64,000 nucleotides of DNA. Source: Chelonoidis abingdonii. Its lineage: Eukaryota; Chordata; Testudines; Testudinidae. A program made the position numbers and the translations under genes. Position 1 is the first letter of the stretch. Each line of letters opens with the position of its first letter. The notes beneath the pieces were generated by a model, which made no database searches, was not told the DNA's origin, and saw nothing but the letters and a program-made list of their open reading frames with translations. Positions 24,712 through 35,677 of the stretch are shown piece by piece. The stretch is taken from positions 38,817,191 to 38,881,190 of the forward strand of contig NC_133774.1 in NCBI RefSeq assembly GCF_003597395.2, written 5' to 3'.

Positions 24712-24930
24712 CATCACAGTATCAGAGCATCTCACAGACATGAATGGATTTATCCTCACCATGTCCCTGTGAGGTAAGTAGTATTTTTCCTATTTTACAG
24801 ATCAGAAACTTGTCACAGAGAAAGCAGAGTGACTTGTCCAATGTCACACAAGGAGTCTGTGGCAGAACTGAAAACTTTCAGAGACCCACTCCAGTGCATT
24901 AACTCCAAAGCCATCTTTCCTTCTCTCTCT
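24712..24930 (-). repeat. CORE/MIR-type SINE
   Basis: The plus-strand text shows 'ctcaccatgtccctgtgaggtaag', 'attttacagatcagaaactt' and 'gacttgtccaatgtcacac', which are the reversed MIR core. The tRNA-like head lies at the right (minus strand 'ggaaagatggctttggag'). Diverged. Confidence 0.8.
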
Positions 24931-25073
24931 CCTTCTCTTCCCTCAGTCAAAAGGGCTAAAACTGCCATTGAGTGAAAAATGAGAAATAGGGTTTCTCAAG
25001 TTTTTGATTAATTTTGGTTTGAAACACATTAGCTGGAAACCTCAGTTATTCCTAAATGCATGCTACTATGGGT

Positions 25074-25665
25074 ACATTTTTCAAAAGCACCTACGTTTGA
25101 CTGAAGTCTTGTCCACATGGTCAGTTAGCACGTGGCTAGCTGGGTTGTAACCCTACAGTGCTCTAGCCTGCTGTGCGCTAATGAGCAGTGTGGATCTTGC
25201 TACTGTGCAATAAAAGTTCCATACTGCATATTGACATACTATGGTTTCAAACAACAGTAAGTCAAAGCACAATATACAACTTTTAGTATGACAGCATAGT
25301 GTGCAGCAAGCTACAGCTGCCACGCACTAAGGCTTGGTCAACACCTAAATCTTAGGTCGACCTTGCTACATTGCTCAGAGATGTAGTAAGCTGGGCTAAG
25401 TCCCGGGATAGACATTGGTAGGTTGATGGGAGAAATCTTTGGTTGGTCTAACTACTGCCTCTCGAGGGAGTATATTTAATACAATGATGGAAAAACCCCT
25501 TCTGTCGTTGTAGCAAGTGTCTAGACTACAGTGCTACAGTGGCGTAGTTGCAGCACCATAGTTGTATCACTGTAGCACTTGTTGTGTGGACATACCCTTC
25601 AGCTCCATGTTCACAAACCCTTAAAATCAATGGGACACAGGCTCCTGTGTCACTTTCAAAAATGG
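25074..25665. mobile_element. Nested MITE cluster
   Basis: An outer palindromic element starts 'ttttcaaaagcacctacg' (25,078) and resumes as 'caatgggacacaggctcctg' to 'actttcaaaaatgg' (25,628-25,664). It appears split by a PIF-like insert between about 25,105 (TTGTCCACATGG) and about 25,600 (TTGTGTGGACATACCC), whose ends are inverted repeats. Inside that, from 25,329 ('taaggcttggtcaacacc'), a further element may be nested. The target duplications are decayed, so the order is inference. Confidence 0.55.
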
Positions 25666-26232
25666 TACATGGGTGTTTTTTATCTCTTGTCATTCTAAGA
25701 GACACTGTCCCTTCCCCCACCCCCCAATGTGAAGACAGAAGTATTTCAGGGATTGCTTTAAATTACTGTTCCCAGAATGAAATCTAAACTGCAAGCTTAT
25801 GGCTAGTTATTATATATGCATAAATTAAACATGGATTACATTTATTACTTTTTGAAACCTGGGTAAGGGACACTGTTAATCCTCAATGAATGCGTTTTAC
25901 TAAGGAATGGGGATGTATTTTCTAATATAATTGTCTTGTTGAAAAGAAGCTGGAACCATGTAGCTCAGCAAAGCATTCTGAAAGTTCATATGGGGAGAAG
26001 CACTTTGTGGCATGTGCTCACTTTTTGTTCCCTTCAGTTTTTCACATTTTCCTATTTTATTTCCTTCATAGTTGAATGTTATTTTGCACTCTTTCTCAGC
26101 TGAGAGTCATGAGCCTTCTCAGCTGCAATCCACACTGCTCTATAATGGTTTCTTCAGGGGGGCGAAGTGGTTGTGCTATGCATGCATGTTTCATGTCTGA
26201 ATGCCATATCTGGATACTGATTTCTCTTACAG
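25666..26232. other. Unrecognised stretch
   Basis: No gene or bounded repeat was recognised. A C-run interrupts at 25,716-25,726. Confidence 0.5.
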
Positions 26233-26370
26233 TATGATCATATGATCATAGAACCATTGAGTTAGAAGGGACCGCAAGAGTCAAACAGTTTAATCCCTTC
26301 CAAGATGCAGGATTTGTTGCATCTAAAATGATATTCCCAAACTTTACCACTCCATTGATCCCGAACCTTT
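26233..26370 (-). mobile_element. CR1 3' end fragment
   Basis: 'atgatcatagaaccattgag' followed by 'agaagggaccgcaagagtca' is the reverse of a CR1 3' tail. It is short, 5' truncated and strongly diverged. Confidence 0.7.
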
Positions 26371-26954
26371 AGGCCAGCAAGCTATTACAACGTAGGTAAT
26401 CATAACACTGGAGAAGACAGACCACAGAAAGGACATGGGTTTTCTGGATGAAAAAGGAGTTCTGCCCTATTTATATTGTTTTGGCATTTAAACGCCGTTC
26501 AGCCTGCATGAGGGAAATGAGGCCAGAGACTTCGATAGTTCATGTTACTTTGGATCCTTAAAAAAAGCCCTTGAAGCCCAACACCACACAATGATTTTCA
26601 GGACCACTGTGTTATCAATTTGTATGTGATACCTCTACATGACACTTTTCAGATACAGATTATGAAAACAGTGTGTTAGGTATGGTGACAAGAGTTGCTG
26701 ACACAGATTTGTGAACCACCAATCAGTCTCTGTTTCACAGCAGGCCCATTTAAAAACACTAAGGCAGGCAATACTAATGAGTCCTTATTAGAGCTCGGGT
26801 ACAATGCAGCTACAATCTCATTGTGTGTCTTGTGATTACACTTTAGGGGAAACCAAATCTATCACCAGGGAGCTAAATCTACTGGATCCCAGTTAATGTG
26901 GACCTAGACAAGGACAAGGAAATGCTATAAATGCTGGCCCTTCTCTTAATGCCT
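26371..26954. other. Unrecognised stretch
   Basis: No gene, terminal repeat or SINE promoter was recognised. Confidence 0.5.
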
Positions 26955-27828
26955 TTAATGTGCTACAGTTAAATGTTGAGGGCCTACCAGCCACAAAGCA
27001 CTCTGTTCTTGAAAACATTGCCTCCCAAAAGAATGTTGGTGTCATCTATCTTCAGGAAACCCTTGTTAATTCCCTTATACTCAAATCAGTTCAGAATCTC
27101 TGTTTTTAATCTCATAAACTTAAAATATGGCAAAGCCACTTATGTCAGATCCAATTTAGCTGATGAGGAGACTCTGCCATCTGCATTTGACTACTGTGAC
27201 ACCATAAGGATCCATCAGTTTAAAGTGGCTAATATTCACACTCACACACACACACACACACACAAAATCTGTTATGGCCTGCTTCTGCTCTACCATCACT
27301 TAAACTTCATGCCATCTATGATGGAGACTTCAATAGCCATCACTAACACCTGGGGCTGTACAGAATCTGATCAAAGTGAGACAGACCTTACAAACTTGAC
27401 CTCCCTCAATGAACTACACCTTCTTCATGACTCTAAGCAACCAACAACTTTTCATTCTGCCCACTGGGACCAGGGCTATTCTCTGACCTCAGCTGGGTCA
27501 TTTCTGCTAGAAATTGACTCTGTATCAGGCACCTTCACGGTCCTTGAAAATTTACCCTAGAGCAGCATTGCTGCATCCTCATTCAATTAGGGATTACCAT
27601 AACACTACCATGTTGGCTCACCTATTGTCTCTAAAGCACAAGCCTCTTTTGAACCACAGAAAGGCAGACAGAGACAATTAGATTAAGATCATTGACTAAT
27701 ATACAGTCTATATCCTGCATAACATCTCAGTAGAGCAAGCATATTCAGGATTTACCAGATCAAACTTTAAGGCCATCTCCAAGTTCATCCTACATGGCTG
27801 CCACAAAACCTATATACCATTTCCTTGT
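26955..27828 (+). mobile_element. LINE piece 1: endonuclease domain relic
   Basis: The translation begins LQLNVEGLPATKHSVLENIA and continues with VGVIYLQETL, the strand and QET motif of an APE-type endonuclease. GKATYVRSNL, the region before ANIHT and LHDSKQPTTFHSAHW follow, then NHRKADRDN (27,651-27,676) and KFILHGCHKTYIP (about 27,785-27,820). Stops and frameshifts show it is dead. This is the N-terminal part of the same element whose RT lies at 32,400-34,050; the two are separated by a CR1 and a PIF-like insertion. LINE clade not assigned. Confidence 0.8.
27239..27264 (+). repeat. (CA)n microsatellite
   Basis: About 12 CA units lie inside the LINE endonuclease relic and replace coding sequence after 'ANIHT'. 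Confidence 0.95.
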
Positions 27829-28983
27829 AGGGGAGGAAATACTAAAGAAACACACCACAGTAGAATTTAACTTCAAAAAGGGGAACTACACAAAAATGAG
27901 GAAGCTAGTTAAATGAAAATTAAAAGGAACAGTCACAAGAGTGAAATGCCTGCAAGCTGCATGGAATCTATTTTAAAACACTATAGAGGCTCAAACTAAA
28001 TGTGATATACCAAAAAAAAAAAACAAACAACCCAACAAAGAACAGTAAGAGGACCAGAAAAAAATATGCCACCATCGCTTAACAACAGAGTAAATGATGT
28101 GGTTAGAGGCAAAAAGACATCCTTTAAAAATTGGAAGTCAAATTCTACTATGGAAAATAGAAAGGGGCAAAAATTCTGGCAAGTCAATGTAAAAGTATAA
28201 TTAGGCAGGACAAAAAAATTTGAAGAGTAACTAGCAAAAGATATAAAAACTAACAGTAATCTTTTAAAGTATGGTACATCAGAAGCAGGAAGCCTGGCAA
28301 ACAGTCAGTGGGGCCACTGGACGATGGAGGTGCTAAAGGAGCACTCAAGGAAGACAAGGCTATTGTGGAGAAGGTAAATTGATTCTTTGCATTAGTCTTC
28401 ACTGCAGAGGATATGAAGCAGATTCCCACACTTGAGCCATTCTTTTTAAGTGACAAATCTGAGCAACTGTCCCAGATTGAGGTGTCAATAGAGGTGGTTT
28501 TGGAACAAATTGATAAATTAAACAGCAATAAGTCACAAGGACCAGATGGTATTCTGAAGGAACTCAAATATGAAATTGCAGAACTACCAATCATGGTAAA
28601 TCAGCCTCTGTATCAGATGAATGGAGGCACGCTAATGTAATGCTGATTTTTAAAACAGGCGCCAGAGGTGACCCTGGCATTTACAGGCCAGTAAGCCTAA
28701 CTTCAGTACCAGGCAAATGGGTTGAAACTATAGTAAAGAACAGAATTATCAGATACATACATGAACACGATATGTTGGGGAAGAGTCAACACAGCTTTTG
28801 AAGGGAAATCATGCCTCACCAATCTATTAGAACTCTCTGAGGGTGTCACCAAGCATGTAAACAAGGGTGATTAAATGCTATATTGTGCTTGGCCTTTCAG
28901 AAAGTGCTTGATGAGGTCCCACACCAAAGGCTCTTAAGCAAAGTAAGAAATCATGGAATAAGAGGGGAGGTCCTTTCATGAAT

Positions 28984-29193
28984 ATGTGGAAATATACCCA
29001 TCTGATAGAACTGAAAGGGACCTCAAAAGATCATTGAGTTCAGTCCAGTCCCCTGCCTTCACTAGCAGGACCAAGTACTGTCCCTGACAGTTCCCCCACC
29101 CCGATCCCTAAATACCCCCCTCAAGGATTAAATTCACAACCCTGGGTTTAGCAGGCCAATGCTCAAACCACTGAGCTATCCCTCCCCCTCCCA
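28984..29193 (-). repeat. Tortoise-type SINE: tRNA-like head with CR1-like tail
   Basis: On the minus strand, from about 29,193, comes a tRNA-like head with A-box text 'tagctcagtggtttg' (29,164-29,178) and B-box text 'ggttgtgaatttaatcc' (29,125-29,141). A body with 'ggtcctgctagtgaaggcag' follows, then a CR1-like tail with 'aaggtc'/'gaggtccctttcagttcta' near 29,000-29,025. Known tortoise pol III SINEs pair a tRNA head with a CR1-type 3' end for LINE-assisted mobilisation. It is inserted in the CR1 copy. Confidence 0.85.
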
Positions 29194-30094
29194 TTGGTTA
29201 AAGATAGGAAACAAAGGGTCGGAACAAATGGTCTGTTTTCACAGTGGAGGGATGTAAATAGCAGCTTCTCCCAATGATCTGTTTTGGAACCTGCACTGTT
29301 CAACATATTCATAAATTATCTGGAAAAGGGAGAGAATCGTGAGGTGACAGTTTGCAGATGATACAAAATTACTCAAGGTAGTTAAGTCCAAAGCTGACTG
29401 TGAAGATTTACAAAGGGATCTCACAAAACTGGATGACTGGGCAACAAAATGGCTGTTGAAATTCAATACTGATAAGTGCAAAGTAATGCACATTGGAAAA
29501 CATAATCCCAACTATACATACAAACTGATGGGGTCTAAATTAGCTGTTACCACTTAAGAAAAATATTTTTGGGTCACCTATGAAAACATCTGCTAAATGT
29601 GCATCAGTAGCATCAGTAGTCAAAAAAGCTAACAGAATCATTAGGAAAGGGATAAACAAGATAGAAAATATCATATTGCAACTATATAAATCCGTGGCAT
29701 GCCCACACCTTGAATACTTCATGCAATTCTAATAATCTCATCTTAAAAAACATATATTGGAATTGGAAAAAGTACAGAGAAGGGCAACAAAAATTATTAG
29801 AGGTATGGAACAGCTTCCATACAAGGAGAGATGAAAAAGACTGGGACTGTTCAGTTTTGAAAAGAGACAGCTAAGAAGGGGGATGAGATAGAGGTCTATA
29901 AAATCATGAGTCATGTGGAAAAATGAATAGGGAGGTGTTATTTACCCATTTATATAACACAAGAACTAGGGTAACCCAATGAAATTACTAGACAGATGTT
30001 TAAAACATACATGAGGAAGTTATTTTGCACACAACACACAGTCCAGTTGTTGAAGTCTTTGCCAGGGGGCGTTGTGAAAAGTGTAACTGGGTTC

Positions 30095-30985
30095 TGTCAT
30101 AAACAGATGGTAAAGGGTTAACAAGCTCAGTAAACCTGGCTGACTCCTGACCAAAGAACCAATCGGGAGACAAGATACTTTCAAATCTGGGTGGAGGGAA
30201 GTCTTTGTTTTGTGCTGTTTTCTTTGTCCTCGGTTCTCTCTGGGGTCTGAGAGGGACCAGATGTGCATACAGGTTCCAATCTTTCTGAAAAAGTCTCTTC
30301 TGTTCAATACTGTAAGTACTAGATAGCAGGCGGATTAGGCATTTGTTTGTTTTGCAATAAAGAAATGTGTATTTTGCTGGAAGGATTTTAACTCTGTTTG
30401 CTGTAACTTGTATACTTAGGCTAGGAGGGGGAGTCCCTCTCGTCTAGGTGAAGCTGAAAGACCCTGTAACATTTTCCATCTTGATTTTACAGAGATAATT
30501 TTACTTTTTTCTTTCTTTAATTAAAAGCTTTTCTTTTAAGAACCTGATTGATTTTTTTTATTCTTGTGTGAGACCCCAGGGGACAGGTTCTGGACTCACC
30601 AGGGATTGGTGGGGGGAAAGGAGAGAAGGGGGAGGGAAAATTTAATTTCTCTCTGTGTTAGGATCACTGTCTCCTTCTCAGGGAGATTCTGAAAGGGGAG
30701 AGAAAGCGGGGGAAGGTGAATTTCCTCTCTGTTTTAAGATTCAAGGAGGTTGAATCACAGTGATCTCCCAGTGTAACCCAGGGAGGGGAAATCTGGAGGA
30801 AGAAAGGAGGGAAAGGGGTTGGTCTTGGGTCCCCAGGGAAGGTTTTGGGAGACAGCGAGTGTACCCAAACACTATTTTTGGGTTGGTGGCGGCGTGATAA
30901 GATCAAGCTAGGAATTAAGCTTAGAAGGAACAGGCAGGTCCCACTTTCTGGACACTAAAGTTCAAAGTGGAAAGAGATCTTGACA
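30095..30985 (+). mobile_element. LTR-like unit (TGTCATAA...TTGACA), 4-bp TSD
   Basis: The unit starts TGTCATAAACAG and ends ATCTTGACA, so it has TG...CA termini. GTTC is duplicated at 30,091-30,094 and 30,986-30,989. A T-rich block with 'ttaattaaaagc' (30,518-30,530) could be a polyadenylation region. Near the 3' end, 'ttggtggcggcg' and 'ctggacactaaagttc' are shared in related form with the unit at 35,678-36,697. Removing it restores contiguous CR1 3' text. No protein is encoded; it is probably a solo LTR or a terminal-repeat-only element. Class unassigned. Confidence 0.75.
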
Positions 30986-31253
30986 GTTCAGAAGAGAATA
31001 GATAATTCCTGGAGAAACAGGTCCATCATGGCTATTAGACAGGATGATCAGGAATACAACACCCATCTGGTGAGTTTCCCTAAACATCTTACTGCCAGAA
31101 GCTGGGACTGGACCACAGAGGATGGATCACTCTATAATTGACTGCTCTGTTCATTCCCTCTGAAACATAGAGCACTGGCCACTGTCAGAAGACAGACTAA
31201 TGGGTTAGATGGACCATTGGTCTGACCTGGTATGGCCATTCTATTTTCTTGAT

Positions 31254-31318
31254 GAAGAATGTGTAGCTCTCCTTAAACAATACAGAAAGCCGGTGATCCA
31301 GAAATAGTGAACCAACTC
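31254..31318 (+). mobile_element. LINE piece 2 (65 bp between two insertions)
   Basis: It translates as DEECVALLKQYRK, continuing directly from KTYIP of piece 1. It is cut on the left by the CR1 3' end and on the right by a PIF-like element. Confidence 0.75.
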
Positions 31319-31321
31319 TTA

Positions 31322-32396
31322 GGCCAGGTCTACACTGCGACTTAAATCGGTTTAAATGGCCGATATACGATTTAACACTGTATCCGTTCACACGACGTCG
31401 TCATTAATATCGAGTTAAATGGCCCTTAAATCGATTTCGGAACTCCTCCCAAACGAGAGGAGTAAGGCTAAATTCGATAGTGATAACCGGATTAGGGTTC
31501 ATGTGGACGGAAATCGACGTTATTGGCCTCCGGGCGGCATCCCAGAGTGCAGCACTGACCGCTCTGGACAGCAATCTGAACTCGGATGCACGGGGCAGGT
31601 AAACAGGAAAAGCCCCGCGAACTTTTGAATTACATTTCCTGCTTGCCCAGCGTGGAGCTCTGATCAGCACGGCTGGCGATGCAGTTGAAATCGAAAAAGA
31701 GCTCCAGCATAGACCGTACGGGAGATACTAGGTCGATCGCTGTATGGGAGACAAATCTGTGTATCCAGCTCCGTTACGAACACGAAATGCCAAAGCGTTT
31801 GAATAAAAAACTCCAGATACACAGCGCTGTGTGACAAGCGTAACGGGAGCCAGAGACTCAAATGGACGCTCATGAAGGGAGGGAGGGTACTGAGGACTCC
31901 AGCTATCCACAGTCCACAGCAGTCTCTGAAAAATTATTGCATTCTTGGCTGAGCTCCCAATGTCTGTAGGTTCAAACACAGTGTCTGGCGTGGTTCAGGG
32001 AACAGCTCCTCAGTTTATTTCCCCCACCCACCACGTGAAAAAAAAGGGAAAGATTGCTGTGCTATGAGCGTTGCTCAATGCACTCCGCGAAAAAGGCGCC
32101 AAAGGGTTGTCTGCTGCCTTCACAAAGGGAGGGGTGAGGCTGTACCCAGCACCACCCGGGGCAGTGTTTTCTGCCCCATCAGGCACTGTGCTCTCAACAC
32201 GGAAGTGGAACTATGGGATAGCTGAGGAACGCTACCCACAGTGCACCGCTCCTGAAATCGATGGTAGCTTTGGACCATGGACGCAAACAATCGATTTCGG
32301 GATCCCACTGTGGACGCGCTAAACGGATTTTATTAGATCTGTTTTGTAATATCGGTTTAAGCTAATTCGAAATAATCGTGCAGTGTAGACGTACCC
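31322..32396. mobile_element. 1,075-bp PIF/Harbinger-like element, TTA TSD
   Basis: TTA is duplicated at 31,319-31,321 and 32,397-32,399. The left end GGCCAGGTCTACACTGC and the reverse complement of the right end, GGGTACGTCTACACTGC, are inverted repeats. The subterminal regions contain 'aatcg' repeats. It has no intact transposase; the open frames in both directions are short. The inner phrase 'tgggatagctg' with 'gtgcacc' (32,214-32,248) recurs at 38,728-38,762 in another PIF-like element, suggesting a common ancestor. It is inserted in the same old LINE as the CR1. Confidence 0.85.
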
Positions 32397-32399
32397 TTA

Positions 32400-34050
32400 G
32401 AGAGCCTGAATGTAGCCCTAAGAGAATACTGGGGGATAAAGCAACTTCCAGAAAGGGATCTAGCAGGAAAGCATAGACACTCATCAGGAAATCTGGTGCA
32501 GCACAAAACTCATCAGATATATGGCAACAAAAAGTCCCTCCAAACAGTGTCACTATATACTTGACCAACATCATTAAAGCAGATAGGTAAAATTTTCAAA
32601 GTGTTGATCAAAAAAGAATGGAGTCAATTCAAGTAATCTCCACAGTTCAATCTAAATGAAAACTTCCTATGATTCTCTAGGGAAGAAAAGAGAAAAGGCA
32701 TTGAAATAAATGAAAACCGGTAAAGCCTGTGGCTTTGACAATATATTACCAGAAGTACAACATCTTGAGAAGAAAACCCAACACTCAGAGTCTATGAACA
32801 TGTCCCATATCATACAGGAGAACATGTTACCAAAGATATGCTGGAATGCTACGATGACTTCTTTATCAAAATTAGGTAAAGACCACTGTTTAATAGCCAG
32901 CTATCACCCAATATCATTCCTGAGTTGTAGCTACAAACTCCCGGCGTGGATGATTCTACAGAGAATTACACAGAACATCTGAGTGATGATTAGGCATGTT
33001 TCTGACCAAATCAAATCACCTGTGACCAAGTGTTAGCACTTACTATGTACATTGAGAATGGAGGAAGAAAACTGGAGCTGTCTTTTTTGACTTACAACAG
33101 CCTATGGTACCATCTGACACACTGGCTTGCTGTATAAGATAAGACTTCTTCTTAGGGGGGTTGTCATGGCAACTGAGCTGATGATCGGAGGCAGATATTT
33201 TCAGGTGGGTCTGGACCTCAAAACCAGCACCTGGAGATTCCAGAAGAATGGATTCCGGCAAAACTCAGTGCTGTCAACTTTATTTAATGTATTTGCCAAT
33301 GACCTACCAAACACTATTTCCAGGCAGCTCATGTATGCCAATGATATCTGCTTGGCCTTAAGGGACCATGGCTTCCAAAAAAACTGAAGAGAACTGAACA
33401 CTGATACAACTACTATAGGTGGCTATTACAGGAAATGGAGACTGAAACTAAGTACATCAAAGACTATGTGAACATACTCCCACAGCCTCAAAGCCAACCT
33501 GGCCTTAACATCTTTTTGGATGGGTCAGCACTTGGCACATGATTCAAAGCCAGTCTATATAGAGGTCACCCTCAATTGCACGCTTACATACTTCACATAC
33601 AAATACCATCTCAGTAAAGTAGCTCAAATGATCAAGACCAGAAATTGTCTCTTGAACAAACTGGTAGGTTCCAAGTGGGGAGCCAATGCACAAACACTGC
33701 ATAGTTTGGGGCTCACTCTCTAGTACTCACCTGGCAAATACGGTGTCCCAGTTTGGTTAAACTCTGCTCACACACACAGCTTAATTATACCAGGAGCATT
33801 ACCCCAGGCACACTGAAGCCAACAGAACATATATGGTTACCGGTCCTAGGCATATTCCTCCACCTAACATCTGGCATCAGAATGCAGCCAATAAAATGAT
33901 CACCAAGGTACAGCAAATGCCAGACTTGCCGCTGTTCATCCCACCATAGGATGCTCCCTATCATCGACTACATAGCAGAAATTCTATCTGGACAATGCTG
34001 CACACTTTCCATCCAGCAATTGCTAGTATCATCAGCTCACTGTGGTAGAC
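32400..34050 (+). mobile_element. LINE piece 3: reverse transcriptase relic
   Basis: Plus-strand segments are in RT order: a KSGAAQ-type pre-RT block (about 32,490); KTGKACGFDNILPE (32,713-32,754); ASYHPISFLSCSYKLPAWMI (about 32,900-32,960); LRGVVMATELMIG (33,151-33,189), then NGFRQNSVLSTLFNVFANDL (33,247-33,306); and a MYANDICLAL block (33,331-33,360), which is the YADD active site with the first D changed to N. Downstream come EVTLNCTLTYFTY and NCLLNKLVGSKWGANAQTL (33,645-33,700). It is clearly dead. It ends where the inverted duplication begins. Confidence 0.85.
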
Positions 34051-34290
34051 AGAACATTTTATACATTAGGCTGAAGTCTGCTGTGAGTATTGACATAATT
34101 TGGAATATTTTAAAGGAATTTGATCACATGACAGAACCATTACACAGATGAAGTGGTCTGATGCTAGCGGAGTCTGTAAAATAAATTAAAGAATTATATG
34201 TAGGTTTAAGGACTAGAACTGAATGAATTATTGTTTGGTTCACTGGCAGTTCCAAAAAATTGGAAAAAAATTAGTTTGAAAGTGAAATGA
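34049..34290 (+). repeat. Left arm of long inverted duplication
   Basis: From 'acattttatacattaggctg' to about 34,290 this arm matches the reverse complement of 35,320-35,560 at roughly 90% identity by eye. Shared landmarks include 'gacataatttggaatatttt', 'gaatttgatcac' and 'ttatatgtaggtttaagga'. Its class is not recognised. Confidence 0.9.
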
Positions 34291-34766
34291 CAGCCTCTGC
34301 CACTACCAGGAACTCCTACATCATAATCAGGTCAAATGAACCTGGTTTTGTACATTCACGACACCTATAGAAGCAGCTTTATAGGTTCAGGTGTGGTTTG
34401 CTGCACCAAGATTGATCATGCTAAGGCATCCAGGACTATGCATCTGTAGTGCTGTGGCAGATGCTGCACACATGCTGGATGGCTGTTCTTTTGTTTTGGG
34501 CTCCCCAGAGGTCTTCCCAAGCTGAATACTGCTGATTCAGAGGCCATTGGTTGGCTCAAGACCATTTACCTGGGGTTTTTGTTGTTTTTTAAACCTGGCT
34601 TTGCTTATATTGTCCATATATATTAGAGCTGGGCAAAATTTTTCAGATAAATAGTTTATTTGCTAAAAAATGCAATTTCGGGTTGACTGGAACCATTCAA
34701 GGATTTAACATAAAACCACCAAACAGTTTCAGACAAAAATATTTTGGGCTAGAGTCGCATGAAGAC
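34291..34766. other. Spacer of inverted duplication, left part
   Basis: Unrecognised apart from 'agagctgggcaaaatttttc' (34,626), which resembles the start of a known turtle interspersed repeat. No gene. Confidence 0.45.
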
Positions 34767-34769
34767 TTA

Positions 34770-35020
34770 GACCATGTCTACACTTACCAGGGATTGACAC
34801 TGCCGGGACTGATACAGAGGAGGGGGGGATCAGTTTAGTGGGTAGACCTGCTAAATCAACCACAGAGTGCTCTTCAGTCAACTCCAGTACTCCACTGGAA
34901 CAAGATGAGTAAGGTAAGTGGACAGGAGAGCATCTCCTGTCAACGCAGTGCGGTGTAGACACCACAGTAAGTCGACCTAAGTTACAGTACTCCAGCTACA
35001 TGAAGAGTGTAGACAAGGCC
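34770..35020. mobile_element. PIF-like MITE in the spacer
   Basis: TTA (34,767-34,769) precedes GACCATGTCTACACTTACC. The right end AGTGTAGACAAGGCC is its imperfect inverse and is followed by TGC, so the right target copy has decayed or differs. The length is 251 bp, with internal 'gtcgacctaagtta' near 34,971. Confidence 0.6.
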
Positions 35021-35059
35021 TGCGGCACCATTCACTAAAGAGAAGGAAGTGCCACGTGG

Positions 35060-35125
35060 AACACAGATTTGAAACCAGGTCTCGCCCCTCCAGGTGAGTG
35101 TCCTAACCACCATGCTATAGTGTAT
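35060..35125 (-). repeat. tRNA-like SINE head fragment
   Basis: On the minus strand an A-box-like 'tagcatggtggttagga' and a B-box-like 'ggtttcaaatc' are spaced as in a tRNA-derived SINE head. The body is lost. It is not a functional tRNA gene, because no cloverleaf can be completed. Confidence 0.5.
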
Positions 35126-35319
35126 TCCTGGATGAGTCTCTCCTGTTGAAGCTGTTCCACCACCACTACCACCAGCACCACGTGTTTTGTCAGTCTAGTC
35201 CTTCATTTCTTTTGCTTTTATTTAAAAAATTTTAAAATGTCTGGAAAGGAAACATTTCTTTATTTGATCCTAAATACATTTTTTGTAAATTTTTTCAATT
35301 TGCTGAACATTCTGAAAAG

Positions 35320-35560
35320 TTTTACTCTCAAATTATTTTTTTTCTAATTATTTAGGACTGACAGTGAACCAAAAAATAATTCATTCAGTTCTACTCCTTA
35401 AACCTACATATAATCCTCTAATTTATTTTACAGACACAGCTAGCATCAAATCACTTCTTCTGTGAAATGGTTCTATCGTGATCAAATTCCTTTAAAATAT
35501 TCCAAATTATGTCAATATTCACAGCAGACTTCAGCCTAATGCATAAAATGTTGTTTTTTA
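35320..35560 (-). repeat. Right arm of long inverted duplication
   Basis: Reverse-complement partner of 34,049-34,290. The outer end is 'cagcctaatgcataaaatgtt' on the plus strand. The inner end fades around 'ttactctcaaattattt'. Confidence 0.9.
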
Positions 35561-35677
35561 ATATCTGTCATGTTATATCATGCATTTTGCTATAAAAAAA
35601 CATATACTTGAGGGGATATCTACAGAAATATTTACATTATTGTTGACTTTTGTTTGGAATGGAAATGTTTTCAAAGC

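Larger units (their letters stand above)
27829..31253 (+). mobile_element. CR1 LINE, long decayed copy
   Basis: Plus-strand fragments of CR1 ORF2 appear in order: pre-RT text near 27,870-28,250; LEQIDKLNSNKSQGPDGI (28,508-28,555); GDPGIYRPVSLTSVPGK (about 28,670-28,717); then text matching the palm and thumb up to LFNIF (about 29,298) and 'FADDT'-region remains near 29,350; then the 3' UTR ending at 'gtatggccattctattttctt' (31,253). It is interrupted by a tRNA/CR1 SINE and an LTR-like unit. Both flanks belong to one older LINE (KTYIP on the left, DEECVALLKQY on the right), so the CR1 inserted into that LINE. Confidence 0.88.

Noticed and set aside
29120..29193. Possible tRNA gene on the minus strand
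   Set aside because: A and B boxes are SINE head remnants; no acceptor stem or anticodon arm can be formed and a CR1-like tail follows.
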